Of a DNA stretch of 64,000 nt, positions 1 to 8,743 are shown piece after piece. The stretch is from the NCBI RefSeq assembly GCF_020736845.1, contig NZ_JAFFQR010000112.1, positions 124,001 to 188,000 of the forward strand. Reading direction: 5' to 3'. Each line of letters begins with the position of its first letter. Positions within the stretch are counted from its first letter, which is position 1. The notes under the pieces are model-generated. The model was given only the letters and a program-made list of their open reading frames with translations, was not told the origin of the DNA and did not search any database. A program made the position numbers and the translations under genes. This DNA is from Paenibacillus farraposensis (lineage in GTDB: Bacteria; Bacillota; Bacilli; Paenibacillales; Paenibacillaceae).

Positions 1-418
1 CACGGTCAGCTCCCAGCACAGCAGCCATTCCGCCTTGTCCATCAGGTATGTCCTGCTCCATGAACTCGCCACGTGCACGTACAATCTCAACCGCGTCCCC
101 GAATGCGAGAACACCGGAAGCCACCAGCGCACTGTATTCCCCAAGGCTGTGCCCAGCCACATAATCAGGGCGGATTCCTGTCTCCTTGAACGCTTCATGC
201 AGCGCAATGCTCGCCGTTAGCAGCGCAGGCTGCGTATTTGAAGTCTGCTTCAAGGCCGTGTCCGGTCCTTCAAAAATCAATGTACTTAGCGCGAAACCCA
301 ACCGCTCATCCGCTTGACGGAATATCTCTTTTGCAGCTGGAATCGCTTCATAAGCGTCTTTAGCCATACCTACAGCTTGTGAGCCTTGCCCGGGAAAGAT
401 AAATACCGTTTTACCCAT
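1..418 (-). CDS. fabD: Malonyl-CoA:ACP transacylase (FabD), 3' part outside window
   Basis: Moves the malonyl group from CoA to acyl carrier protein, providing the extender unit for type II fatty-acid synthesis in the cytoplasm. Only the first 139 codons are inside the window. The N-terminus reads MGKTVFIFPGQGSQ, the family's GQGSQ motif, and the nucleophile elbow GHSLGEYSALV follows near residue 92. The start is the ATG at 418. It lies about 80 bp downstream of fabH on the same strand, so it is probably the fourth gene of the FapR-controlled run. The family is about 310 residues long, so roughly half is missing only because of the window edge. Confidence 0.95.
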   Translation of the reverse strand, partial: MGKTVFIFPGQGSQAVGMAKDAYEAIPAAKEIFRQADERLGFALSTLIFEGPDTALKQTSNTQPALLTASIALHEAFKETGIRPDYVAGHSLGEYSALVASGVLAFGDAVEIVRARGEFMEQDIPDGQGGMAAVLGADR

Positions 419-499
419 CTTGTATACACCTCTTTTGTATCCAATGCTTATTCTGTAAAATACCAGAAATTCGGTATTCTATCAAATCCGCCGATTTTT

Positions 500-1489
500 T
501 TACCAGACAAGAACCGACGCGCCCCAGGTCAATCCGCCGCCAAAGCCCACCATCAGTACCCGGTCGCCTTCCTTCATACGACCTTCTTCTGCCGCTTCCA
601 CCAGAGCAAGAGGGATTGACGCTGCAGACGTATTTGCATATTTATTAACATTAATGACTACCTTTTCTTCCGGCAAATCCAGACGCTGCATCGCCGATTG
701 GATAATGCGAATATTGGCTTGATGCGGAACGAACAGATCAATGTCATCCTTGGTCAATCCTGCTTTTTCCAGCACATCCACCGTTGCTGTTCCCATCACA
801 CGGACCGCAAACTTGAACACTTCGCGTCCGTTCATGTAAATATAATGCTGTCTATTTTCCACTGTTTCCGCACTCGCAGGCAAGCGCGAACCGCCAGCTT
901 CCAGTTTGAGCAAGCTGCCTCCCGCACCTTCGGCACCAAGATCAAAGGATTGAAATCCTCTTCCTTCAGGTACTTCACCAATCACAACAGCTCCTGCACC
1001 ATCTCCGAAAAGAACACAGGTATTGCGGTCGGTATAATCTGTAATTCGGGAAAGACAGTCAACTCCAATGATTAACGCATTATTATACATCCCTGTTTTA
1101 ATGAAGCTCGTTGCCGTCGCCAGCCCGTATACAAAACCTGAGCATGCTGCAGACAAATCAAAAGCCGCCGCACCTTTTGCTCCCAACTTGTCCTGAAGAA
1201 TACAGGCCGTTGACGGAAATGCCATATCCGGTGTAATTGTAGCTACAATAATCAGATCCAAATCCTCTGCCGTCATACCAGCAGACTTCAACGCCTTAAT
1301 CGCCGCTTCGTAAGCCAAATCTGATGTAGCCTGCTCTGGGGCTGCAATATGGCGTTCCTGTATCCCTGTACGGCTGACGATCCATTCATCACTTGTCTCT
1401 ACGATTGCTTCCAGATCTTTATTGGTCAGAATTTTCTCAGGAACATATTTCCCCGTTCCGATAACCCCAACCGGCCGTAATTTATTCAT
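500..1489 (-). CDS. fabH: Beta-ketoacyl-ACP synthase III (FabH)
   Basis: Starts fatty-acid synthesis by condensing an acyl-CoA primer with malonyl-ACP; in Gram-positives the primers are often branched. Catalytic Cys lies in DLSAACSGF (about residue 116), His in VPHQANIRI and Asn in NVNKYANTSAAS, so the Cys-His-Asn triad is intact. A GTG at 1501 overlaps the plsX stop (GTGA), but that codon sits inside the only ribosome site, AGGAAG. The ATG at 1489 is 11 nt after AGGAAG and gives 329 residues starting MNKLRPVG, the usual family length, so I prefer it. It is probably translationally coupled to plsX. Fatty-acid elongation then uses the downstream fabD product. Confidence 0.96.
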   Translation of the reverse strand: MNKLRPVGVIGTGKYVPEKILTNKDLEAIVETSDEWIVSRTGIQERHIAAPEQATSDLAYEAAIKALKSAGMTAEDLDLIIVATITPDMAFPSTACILQDKLGAKGAAAFDLSAACSGFVYGLATATSFIKTGMYNNALIIGVDCLSRITDYTDRNTCVLFGDGAGAVVIGEVPEGRGFQSFDLGAEGAGGSLLKLEAGGSRLPASAETVENRQHYIYMNGREVFKFAVRVMGTATVDVLEKAGLTKDDIDLFVPHQANIRIIQSAMQRLDLPEEKVVINVNKYANTSAASIPLALVEAAEEGRMKEGDRVLMVGFGGGLTWGASVLVW

Positions 1490-1497
1490 ATCGTCAC

Positions 1498-2490
1498 TCA
1501 CTTCCTGCTAATTTCCTTAGATATACTTTCCACCAGCTGGTTTTGCAAAGCCGTACGCGCCTGTCTTACAGCATTTTTGATGGCAATGCCGTCAGACGAA
1601 CCGTGGCTTTTCAAGACGAGCCCGCTCAGCCCCAGCAAGGGAGCTCCGCCATGCTCTTTGTAATCCAGCTTATCTTTCAGACCGCGAAGCTCCGGCATAA
1701 TCAACGCCGCTGCCAGCTTGGTCTTAAGAGATTTGGTGAACTGTTCTTTCAGGAGGGAAAATATCGTTCCGGCCGTACCCTCCAGTGATTTTAGCATGAT
1801 GTTTCCGGCAAATCCGTCGCACACCAGCACATCGCAATTTCCTGTTAATACATCTCTAGATTCAACATTCCCGACAAAATGAACAGGCAACTGCTCAATA
1901 AGCGGAAACGCCATTTTTGTCAATTCATTGCCTTTCCCGGCCTCGGTCCCGACATTCAGCAGACCTACCCTCGGAGAAGCCAGACCGTGAACTTTCTGAC
2001 GATACAAGCTCCCCATCAATGCATACTGGGCAAGATGCTCGGGCTTGGCATCCATATTGGCTCCCAGATCCAGCGCCAGAATACCCTGATTATCAATCGT
2101 CGGTATCATCGGCGCAAGAGCCGGACGTTCAATACCTTCCATTCTCCCAACCACCAGCAACCCTGTGGTCATTAGAGCGCCTGTATTCCCTGCAGATATC
2201 ATCGCATCCGCTTCGCCTTCTCTGACCATTCGACCGGCTACGACCATCGAGGCATCCTTTTTGCGCCGCACTGCCTTTACCGGCTCATCCTGCGCATCAA
2301 TCATTTCGGATGCATGACGAATACCGAGATTCGCAGGCAGCGTTCTGCCGTTCAGAACCGATTCAATTCGTTCACGGTCACCAACCAGCGTAATGTCTGT
2401 ATCCTTCCATTCCGCCGCCGCAGATAGCGCACCCTCTACCGTCGCCTCAGGAGCATGATCTCCCCCCATGGCATCAATGGCGATCCGCAT
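1498..2490 (-). CDS. plsX: Phosphate acyltransferase PlsX
   Basis: Converts acyl-ACP to acyl-phosphate, the donor used by PlsY to make lysophosphatidate, linking fatty-acid and phospholipid synthesis at the membrane surface. It begins MRIAIDAMGGDHAPE, the family signature, and contains GNTGALM, LGANMDAKPEHL and GFAGNIMLKSLEG. The ATG at 2490 is preceded by GGAGG with 8 nt spacing and gives 330 residues; an upstream in-frame extension to 2541 lies inside fapR and has no such site. Its start overlaps the fapR end by 17 bp, indicating co-transcription from the FapR-controlled promoter. Confidence 0.96.
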   Translation of the reverse strand: MRIAIDAMGGDHAPEATVEGALSAAAEWKDTDITLVGDRERIESVLNGRTLPANLGIRHASEMIDAQDEPVKAVRRKKDASMVVAGRMVREGEADAMISAGNTGALMTTGLLVVGRMEGIERPALAPMIPTIDNQGILALDLGANMDAKPEHLAQYALMGSLYRQKVHGLASPRVGLLNVGTEAGKGNELTKMAFPLIEQLPVHFVGNVESRDVLTGNCDVLVCDGFAGNIMLKSLEGTAGTIFSLLKEQFTKSLKTKLAAALIMPELRGLKDKLDYKEHGGAPLLGLSGLVLKSHGSSDGIAIKNAVRQARTALQNQLVESISKEISRK

Positions 2491-3070
2491 GCTGACTTCC
2501 TCCTTCGCTATACTCTTCCTCCGTGGAGCGATAAATGACAAAGTTTCCTTGGAACACCATTTCCTCTCCTACGTAGGCAAACACCTCGACTTTGGCCTTC
2601 CCTTTTTGATTGGGATTTGAGCGTACATATGCCTTGGCAATACACTTTTCGCCCAAATGAACCGGACGGACAAAGCGAATATCCGCTGAGGCGGTCAATG
2701 CTATCTCATCATTAATCACGGCTACGGCCAATGAGTTGGCCTGAGCAAAGACGTAATGTCCCCGGGCAATGCCAGTTCGTGAAAAAACGTGTTCCTCTTT
2801 GATTTCGAAAATGGAAATCCCGCTTCGATCCAGTTGGAGATCAACTATATCCCCGATCACCTCATGCAAAGGCAAGGAACGAACCTGATCATAGGAGCGC
2901 TCAGCCATCAGTTTCAAACGCTCCCGCAACTCAGGGATTCCCAGCTCCATCCGGTCCAGCCGAATCGTCTGAATGCTTACCTTCAGCTGTCTCGTCAATT
3001 CCTGATCCGTCACGAACGGATTCTCATCAATTAATTGAGTCAGCCGCTGCTGTCTCTGTCTCTTCGGCAA
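2474..3070 (-). CDS. fapR: Fatty-acid/phospholipid synthesis repressor FapR
   Basis: Malonyl-CoA-responsive repressor of lipid-synthesis genes in Gram-positive bacteria. The N-terminal DeoR-like helix-turn-helix (VSIQTIRLDRMELGIPELRE, around residues 31-50) is followed by a linker and a hot-dog effector domain (FAQANSLAVAVINDEIALTA). The C-terminal tail is about 10 residues longer than in Bacillus and overlaps plsX. The start is unclear. TTG at 3070 gives MPKRQRQQ but lies 19 nt from the only strong ribosome site (GGAGG ending at 3090). An in-frame ATC at 3079, giving xERLPKRQ, lies 10 nt from it. A matching operator is found upstream, consistent with autoregulation. Confidence 0.93.
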   Translation of the reverse strand: MPKRQRQQRLTQLIDENPFVTDQELTRQLKVSIQTIRLDRMELGIPELRERLKLMAERSYDQVRSLPLHEVIGDIVDLQLDRSGISIFEIKEEHVFSRTGIARGHYVFAQANSLAVAVINDEIALTASADIRFVRPVHLGEKCIAKAYVRSNPNQKGKAKVEVFAYVGEEMVFQGNFVIYRSTEEEYSEGGSQHADRH

Positions 3071-3226
3071 ACGTTCGATGTCGGTGACGCCTCCTTCCCT
3101 ACAATAAACTTTCCTGCAAAAAACTGCCGTTCAGCCTACTCCTGGCTGCTTCACGTTCTAACGATGAAAGCTTTGAGCCGATTTGTCAACTTGTATGTAT
3201 AAAGGAACCCCTTTAGCCCTTCTTTC

Positions 3227-3252
3227 TTAGAACCTGGTACTAAAACAGTATA
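3227..3252 (-). promoter_or_regulatory. FapR operator overlapping the fapR-plsX-fabH-fabD promoter
   Basis: Positions 3227-3243 form a 17-bp inverted repeat, on the minus strand TTAGTACCAGGTTCTAA, with one mismatch between the half-sites TTAGTACC and TTAGAACC. This closely resembles the known FapR operator core (TTAGTACCT...). Just upstream on the minus strand is TATACT (3252-3247), a good -10 box, so the operator would cover the transcription start. The -35 region is poor (TTTCTT at 17 bp). Location and match support the operator strongly; the promoter itself is inferred. Confidence 0.82.
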
Positions 3253-3282
3253 TAGCATGCTGACATAAAAAGAAAGCATGCA

Positions 3283-3321
3283 AATAAAAAAAGTGGTGCC
3301 TCACTGGAGTGAAGCACCACT
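3283..3321 (-). terminator. Rho-independent terminator of yceD-rpmF
   Basis: A hairpin with arms AGTGGTGC and GCACCACT (3292-3321, loop side containing TCACT/AGTGA pairing) is followed on the minus strand by a run of seven T. It sits 39 bp past the rpmF stop, separating the ribosomal-protein unit from the fapR promoter. Confidence 0.85.
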
Positions 3322-3359
3322 TTCCCTGCGAGGATTCCAAAGAATCCGCTTATCGGAAA

Positions 3360-3533
3360 TTATTGAGAGATGATCTCTCTAGCTTTGTACGTTCCGCAAA
3401 CTTTGCACACATGGTGAGCAAGTTTCAATTCGCCGCATTCGGAGCATTTCACCATACCTGGTACTGCCAGTTTAAAGTGAGTACGACGTTTGTCGCGACG
3501 AGTTTTGGATGTTCTCCGTTGAGGTACTGCCAT
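3360..3533 (-). CDS. rpmF: 50S ribosomal protein L32
   Basis: Small large-subunit ribosomal protein of 57 residues. It begins [19 protein letters not shown], the highly conserved L32 N-terminus, and contains two zinc-binding Cys pairs (CSECG and CKVCG), so this is the zinc-binding (C+) form. The ATG at 3533 follows AAGGAGGTGG with 8 nt spacing; the in-frame ATG nine bases upstream lies inside that site. It is downstream of yceD, the conserved partner in most bacteria, and ends in a terminator. Confidence 0.98.
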   Translation of the reverse strand: MAVPQRRTSKTRRDKRRTHFKLAVPGMVKCSECGELKLAHHVCKVCGTYKAREIISQ

Positions 3534-3722
3534 TATTCCCACCTCCTTAACCAGATCAACCCCGTATAACGGGTGTGACTTCTTATCTCATTCAAGACTG
3601 AGGATAACTTGCCGGAAGCAGTTACCTCACAGCCGGTGAATCAAGACCTGCAATATCCACACATGAGACTGTAGCTCTCCCATACCAACGGATGATGATT
3701 TTTTCAGAATTGAACCCAATTC

Positions 3723-4241
3723 TCATTTAAAAAAATCCTTAAGTCCTGCCAGACGCGGATCAATCTTATCTGTATCGCCATTATCACTGTCGTCAGAGCC
3801 GATGCTCCAGTTTTGCCCGGCTGCTGGTGTGATCCCCTGGCAGTCCTCGCTGCACACAGGCGCAAACGGCACATTCAATACAAACAGTTCTTTGCAATAC
3901 GGTGCAATGTCAAAGGAATCCTCTGTCACTGCGATAAATTCGCCATCTTCATCTTCCTCTTCATTGCTTGAAAAGGTCTGCTTGAACCGTTCACGGAATT
4001 CGATCTTCAAATCCTCATGCATCGGATTCAGACAGCGGGAGCACAGCATGTCCAGCCCTGCGGCCAGCGTGCCTTCCACGCTCATCGAGCCTTGACCCAG
4101 ACTAACGGCGACCAAATCAGTCTCCAGCGGGGAAACAGCCGTAACATCAGCACGGTCATCCACCAATTCACTCACATCAAGAGATTCACGGATAGACAAC
4201 GGACCGTCACTTGCTGCTACTTTGCGAAAAAATAGTTGCAT
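3723..4241 (-). CDS. YceD family (DUF177) protein
   Basis: YceD-family protein of 172 residues, almost always encoded next to rpmF; in plants and Bacteria the family is linked to 23S rRNA accumulation. It has the typical pair of Cys motifs, CSRC near the middle and CKE...CSEDC nearer the end, probably binding metal, and an acidic stretch (SSNEEEDEDGE). The ATG at 4241 follows GGAG with 8 nt spacing and gives MQLFFRKV, matching the family start; the 20-codon upstream extension has no ribosome site. About 190 bp separate it from rpmF, a wide gap for this pair but with no terminator visible. Confidence 0.9.
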   Translation of the reverse strand: MQLFFRKVAASDGPLSIRESLDVSELVDDRADVTAVSPLETDLVAVSLGQGSMSVEGTLAAGLDMLCSRCLNPMHEDLKIEFRERFKQTFSSNEEEDEDGEFIAVTEDSFDIAPYCKELFVLNVPFAPVCSEDCQGITPAAGQNWSIGSDDSDNGDTDKIDPRLAGLKDFFK

Positions 4242-4590
4242 CACTATCACTCCAAACAAACAAAAATTATTATACCGACTGATCGAGTCGTTTGTCAACA
4301 CCTTTCACTTTACACCCCAGCCAAATCCATTGGCCTTCCAATGGTACAGCAAGTTTTAGGCAGAAGCAAAATACACTGTATGAACCATGTAGTTGTAAGT
4401 ATTCGTACCCGCTCCACTCTTCGTGTACAATAATGCGAGTATAAAGCTTTTGAGCTCAGGTCTCAACGCCCTTGTTCAATCCAATAATAAAAAGCAACGT
4501 AGCTCCCTGAAAAAAGTATTCGCTGCCGATCATGGCCCTTATTTTCAGAGCAGCTACTGGATCAGCTATAAAAAGGAGCGACATCCCGTC

Positions 4591-5826
4591 TTGAAAACAC
4601 TTGGAGTTATTGTAGAGTATAATCCGCTGCATAACGGACATGTTCATCACTGGAAGGAGTCTCTGCGCATCACTGGAGCAGATCGTACGGTAGCCGTGAT
4701 GAGCGGTCCTTTCCTCCAGCGGGGTGAACCCGCGATTACGGACAAATGGTCCCGCGCCGAAATGTCACTCGCCATGGGCGTGGACCTGGTTTTGGAGCTG
4801 CCTGTGGCCTATGCCGTCCAGCCGGCAGAATGGTTTGCCCACGGGGCGGTCGCCCTGCTCCGCGCCACGGGCGTCGTCGACGCGCTCTGCTTCGGCAGCG
4901 AGAGCGGAGACATCGCTCCGCTGCGCGCGCTAGCCCGCGTGCTGGCGGCAGAGCCGGCCGAGTTAAAGGCCGGCATCGCACAGCGCCTGCGCAGTGGCGC
5001 AAGCTATCCCTCCGCCTATGCGGGCGCCGCAGCCGCGCTTGTGGCCGAAGGAGCGGACGTCGCAGCGCTCGCCGCCCTTATGCAGCAGCCCAACAATACG
5101 CTCGGGCTGCATTACCTGATTGCGCTGGAACGGCTGGGCAGCTCCATTCAGCCCTTTACGGTAGTCCGCACCGGATCGGGCTACCATGAAGCTGCAGCCC
5201 CCGCGGACGGGGGCATCGCCAGCGCCACAGCCATCCGCCGTCTGCTGCAAGACGGCGGGCCGGAGGCCGCGTCGCCGTATGTACCTGCGGCGACGCTGGA
5301 AATTTTGCGGCGCGAGTGGCAAGCCGGGCGCGCGCCGCTGCAATGGGAAGCGTTCAGCCAGCCGCTGCTGAACGCCCTGATCGCGCGCAGCCCGCAGCAG
5401 CTGGCGGAGCTGCATGAGGTCACCGAAGGGCTGGAGCATCGGCTGCGGCAATCCCTGTACACGCTGCCCCAGCCCTCGGTCGAGGCATTGCTTGCCGCCG
5501 TCAAGACAAGGCGATATACCCGCACGAAGCTTCAGCGTATGTTCGCACATATTTTGCTGAATCATGCCAAAGCCGATATGACCCCGGCTGAGCTGGCAAA
5601 AGGGCCCGGTTATATCCGTGTGCTCGGCTTCAACGCGTTCGGACGCGAATTACTGGCGCGGATGAAGCAGACAGCAGCCCTTCCGGTCTGGGTTAAGCCA
5701 ACCGCCGGATCACACCCCCATCTAGACTGGGATACGGCCGCTGCCGCCATACACGCAACCGGGATGCCGCGTCCTGCCATCCGCGAAATGTATGCCGATT
5801 ACTTGCGGCCGCCTGTTATGGTTTGA
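4591..5826 (+). CDS. tmcAL: tRNA(Met) cytidine acetate ligase TmcAL (YlbM)
   Basis: ATP-dependent ligase that makes N4-acetylcytidine at the wobble position of elongator tRNA(Met) from acetate. The nucleotidyltransferase HxGH-type motif is at the N-terminus (VEYNPLHNGH, residues 8-17), followed by MSGPFLQRGEPA and FGSESGD. TTG at 4591 behind AAGGAG (12 nt) gives 411 residues, against 415 in Bacillus subtilis; the open frame runs 56 codons further upstream without a family match. Base composition is notable: about 4750-5500 is far more GC-rich than neighbouring genes, with Ala/Arg-rich protein. The 3' end overlaps the convergent ylbL by 11 bp. Confidence 0.92.
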   Translation: MKTLGVIVEYNPLHNGHVHHWKESLRITGADRTVAVMSGPFLQRGEPAITDKWSRAEMSLAMGVDLVLELPVAYAVQPAEWFAHGAVALLRATGVVDALCFGSESGDIAPLRALARVLAAEPAELKAGIAQRLRSGASYPSAYAGAAAALVAEGADVAALAALMQQPNNTLGLHYLIALERLGSSIQPFTVVRTGSGYHEAAAPADGGIASATAIRRLLQDGGPEAASPYVPAATLEILRREWQAGRAPLQWEAFSQPLLNALIARSPQQLAELHEVTEGLEHRLRQSLYTLPQPSVEALLAAVKTRRYTRTKLQRMFAHILLNHAKADMTPAELAKGPGYIRVLGFNAFGRELLARMKQTAALPVWVKPTAGSHPHLDWDTAAAAIHATGMPRPAIREMYADYLRPPVMV

Positions 5827-6847
5827 TGGGCAGCTTTTCCAGATAGCCCAGTGCATCGCCAAGTTTGCGAACCGGAACAACCTTCATCCGGGTTCCGATT
5901 TGATCTGCTTTGGCCTTGGCTTCTTTATAATTATCCACCGGGACGAAAAACAATTCTGCCCCCTGACGGTCAGCGGCGACAATTTTATACTTTGCACCAC
6001 CGATCGCCCCCACCTGACCGTCCTTATCAATAGTACCCGTACCGGCGATCCGGTATCCCTTACTCAAGTCGCCTGGTGTCAACTGGTTATAAATTTCCAG
6101 CGTGAACATTAAGCCGGCCGAAGGTCCGCCAACATCTGTGGATGAAAAATGAATGGTTTGACGTCCATCCTTTGGCTCTACTTTTTGCACAGTGGCAATG
6201 CTGACGCCAAAGCCGGGGCGTTGTTTGCCCGTCTCGCTGTCCGTAATGGTCGTTAACGGAGCTTGCACCGTCAGCAGCTTGCCATTGCGCTTGAGCTTTA
6301 CTTTGACTTTTGTCCCCGCCTGCTCATGCTCCAAAGCACGCCGAATCGAGTTATTATTGGCCAGCCTCGTACCGTTCAACTCCAAAATTTCATCTCCGGG
6401 CTCAAACACGCTATTTGTTCGGGGGACCTTAAACACATATACATAATCCGGTACAATCCGATACGGTACATGTGCGCGGGTGTAGGCAGCCTCCATGGCA
6501 GACGACTGGGAATCCCCCATATACCAGACCTGTTCTGCCGCATATTCGTCCTCACTTCTTCCGTGCAGACGATCCTCCTTGCGCTGAATCTCCGAATTGC
6601 TATCCAGCTTGGACAAGGCCAGCATGATGACATTGGCATAACGTGCCGCAACTGTCGTCATCATAAAGGTCCCCCGTTCATCGCGATCACCTTCACGGAC
6701 CGTGACCATCGGCTTGATCTCGTTTGCCCCGCCTGGTCCATAGATTAGATAAGGGGTTGGCATGTAGACCAGCACATAAACCACGGCGGTCAGCATCAAG
6801 ACATAACCGATTAAAAAAAGAGCACTTTTCCGGCTGATTCGCTTCAT
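5816..6847 (-). CDS. ylbL: Membrane-anchored PDZ-Lon serine protease YlbL (SepM family)
   Basis: Single-pass membrane protease with one N-terminal membrane segment (about residues 9-29), a PDZ domain (around 135-200, with GDEILELNG) and a C-terminal Lon-type domain. The Ser-Lys dyad is visible: Ser243 in DVGGPSAGLMF and Lys288 in IGGAKYKIVAA, 45 residues apart as in YlbL. In Bacillus the relative degrades the division inhibitor YneA; in streptococci SepM trims a signal peptide, so the substrate here is uncertain. Two adjacent ATGs compete; 6847 has the better spacing to AGGGGG and gives 343 residues (Bacillus 341). It ends inside tmcAL, tail to tail. Confidence 0.92.
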   Translation of the reverse strand: MKRISRKSALFLIGYVLMLTAVVYVLVYMPTPYLIYGPGGANEIKPMVTVREGDRDERGTFMMTTVAARYANVIMLALSKLDSNSEIQRKEDRLHGRSEDEYAAEQVWYMGDSQSSAMEAAYTRAHVPYRIVPDYVYVFKVPRTNSVFEPGDEILELNGTRLANNNSIRRALEHEQAGTKVKVKLKRNGKLLTVQAPLTTITDSETGKQRPGFGVSIATVQKVEPKDGRQTIHFSSTDVGGPSAGLMFTLEIYNQLTPGDLSKGYRIAGTGTIDKDGQVGAIGGAKYKIVAADRQGAELFFVPVDNYKEAKAKADQIGTRMKVVPVRKLGDALGYLEKLPIKP

Positions 6848-6975
6848 CATTTCTCCCCCTTGCACCCTGATTTTACTATTTTCCGCACATCAACTCTGCT
6901 TGCCTGTCTGTTCTCAAGCCTGTTGGAAAAGCATACATTGTTACGACAACGTATTGATAAGAGGTGAACCCTTTG

Positions 6976-8259
6976 ATGCAAAAGGAAGCCCATACCACTC
7001 CCTATTGGACAACCCTGCTGCTTGGCCTTGGAGCCATCCTGCTCGTATTGGCTGTTGTCACCTCACCAGAAGAGGTGTTTCAAGCCTCTGTCCAAGGGCT
7101 TAAGCTATGGTGGACTATTATTTTCCCGGCTATGCTCCCTTTTTTAATGTTATCTGAAATGCTCGTCGCCTTTGGTCTCGTCCATGGGCTGGGTGTCCTG
7201 CTGGAGCCATTCATGCGCTACTGGTTCCGGCTGCCTGGACGAAGCGGCTGGGTGCTGGCTCTGGGCCTGACCGCCGGATTCCCGGCAGCTGCGGAGGCGG
7301 TTCGCCAATGGGCGCAGCGGGAGGACATGACCAGGCTTCAGCTTCGACGACTGACAGCCATCGCCCACTTCTGCAATCCAATCACCATCCTGCTCGTCAT
7401 CGGAATAGGATTGCTGCACAATGCTGCGGCAGGCGGAATATTGCTTGCTGTTCACTGGATCTCCGGGCTGCTGGCAGGCTGGATCATTGCCAGACTGCCG
7501 GCAGCGTCAGAGGAACCGCAAAAACGGGAAACGCCGGCAGCCTTTCGGCGCACTTCTGTTTCCCGTACTTCCGCCACCCTGATTCAATCCCCATGGGATG
7601 CTACACGCTCTGCCAGAGAACGGGACGGCCGCAGTATCGGAAAACTGCTGGGCGAAACCGTGTCTCACGCTGTGCAGACGCTTATGGTAACAGGTGGCTT
7701 TATAATTTTCTTTTCCGTTCTGATTCGGCTAATATCCATTTATTCAGGCCAAGGAGCATATTCGTTTATATGGCCCGCCTGGATGGAAATCCATCTGGGC
7801 TCCTATGAAATCAGCCGTTTGCCGTACGATCTGCGCACACAAGTGGCGCTGATCAGCGCTGTGTTGGGCTGGGGCGGCTTATGCGGCTGGTTCCAAATTA
7901 CCGCCGTCACCAGACCATCCGACAAAGGCATCACCTTCACCCTGGCGCGCGTGCTTCACGGGGTCATCGCCTTTGCGCTTACTTTGGCGGCGTGGACACC
8001 TCTTCATCGTATAGCCAGCAATACGATTCCGGCTTACATCAACGACAGTTCAGCTTCCTTTTTTGCAGAAAACGGATATGACTCAACCACACACTCTGTC
8101 ATGACAGAAGGCACTACTCTTTTAACACAATTGGAGGGTGTGTCTATATATCCCTGGCAGCTGACCATCATGTCTGCCTCCCTGCTGGCTGCCATTGTGC
8201 TTGTACTGCTGGTTATTTCCTTTATGACTTCATGGTGGAGCCGCCGCGCTTCGCATTGA
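6976..8259 (+). CDS. ylbJ: Sporulation integral membrane protein YlbJ
   Basis: Polytopic membrane protein (427 residues) of the nucleoside-recognition-like/YlbJ family, needed for normal spore cortex in Bacillus. Hydrophobic segments run through the sequence (for example TLLLGLGAILLVLAVV near the start), with the conserved GFPAAAEAVRQW and HFCNPITILLVIG regions. The cytoplasmic loop around residues 175-225 is long and Arg/Ser-rich. I chose ATG 6976 because GAGGTG at 6961-6966 lies 9 nt before it; the in-frame GTG at 6964 is part of that site. Divergent from ylbL, with which it has a shared 130-bp intergenic region; its 3' end overlaps the convergent coaD by 38 bp. Confidence 0.9.
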   Translation: MQKEAHTTPYWTTLLLGLGAILLVLAVVTSPEEVFQASVQGLKLWWTIIFPAMLPFLMLSEMLVAFGLVHGLGVLLEPFMRYWFRLPGRSGWVLALGLTAGFPAAAEAVRQWAQREDMTRLQLRRLTAIAHFCNPITILLVIGIGLLHNAAAGGILLAVHWISGLLAGWIIARLPAASEEPQKRETPAAFRRTSVSRTSATLIQSPWDATRSARERDGRSIGKLLGETVSHAVQTLMVTGGFIIFFSVLIRLISIYSGQGAYSFIWPAWMEIHLGSYEISRLPYDLRTQVALISAVLGWGGLCGWFQITAVTRPSDKGITFTLARVLHGVIAFALTLAAWTPLHRIASNTIPAYINDSSASFFAENGYDSTTHSVMTEGTTLLTQLEGVSIYPWQLTIMSASLLAAIVLVLLVISFMTSWWSRRASH

Positions 8260-8743
8260 CCTTGGAGCGCAGTGCGGCTTCGACCTCAGGGGCAACCAAA
8301 TCTACGACCTCGCCCTCAAAATGGGCAATTTCCTTCACCATACTGGAGCTCAGGTATGAATAGACCGGATTGGTCATCATAAAGATCGTTTCCGCATCCG
8401 GGTTCAGCTTATGATTTGTAGAAGCCAATTGCAGTTCATATTCAAAATCTGTCACCGACCGTATCCCTCTAACAATGACCTGAGCTCCTTTTTGACGCAC
8501 ATAATTGGCTGTCAGATCGCGGAAGCTGTCGACCTCAATGTTGGGAATATCGCGGGTTACGGTTCGCAATAGCTCCATTCGCTCCTCAAGAGAGAACAGC
8601 GGATTTTTACTAATATTGTTAAGGACCGCGACAATCAGCAGATCAAATTGTTTGGCCGCTCTTTGAATAATATCCTGATGCCCCATCGTCACGGGATCAA
8701 AAGTCCCTGGATATACGGCAATACGTGGTTTAAGCTTAATCAT
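8222..8743 (-). CDS. coaD: Phosphopantetheine adenylyltransferase CoaD
   Basis: Fourth step of coenzyme A synthesis: 4'-phosphopantetheine plus ATP gives dephospho-CoA. Nucleotidyltransferase motif TFDPVTMGH at residues 14-22 and the conserved VRGIRSVTDFEYE and SSSMVKEIA segments are all present. The 173-residue length is slightly longer than usual (about 160) because of a Lys/Arg-rich C-terminal tail that is encoded in the overlap with ylbJ. ATG 8743 follows GGGGAGG by 6 nt and overlaps the rsmD stop by 8 bp, so the two are an operon, as in Bacillus (ylbH-ylbI). Confidence 0.97.
   Translation of the reverse strand: MIKLKPRIAVYPGTFDPVTMGHQDIIQRAAKQFDLLIVAVLNNISKNPLFSLEERMELLRTVTRDIPNIEVDSFRDLTANYVRQKGAQVIVRGIRSVTDFEYELQLASTNHKLNPDAETIFMMTNPVYSYLSSSMVKEIAHFEGEVVDLVAPEVEAALRSKVNAKRGGSTMKS

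Noticed and set aside
386..619. Plus-strand open frame over fabD/fabH
   Set aside because: It runs antisense to two clear fatty-acid genes, has no ribosome site and no family match.
4963..5565. Long minus-strand open frame in tmcAL (200 codons)
   Set aside because: A product of the GC-rich block; antisense to a conserved ligase, with an Arg/Cys-rich low-information protein.
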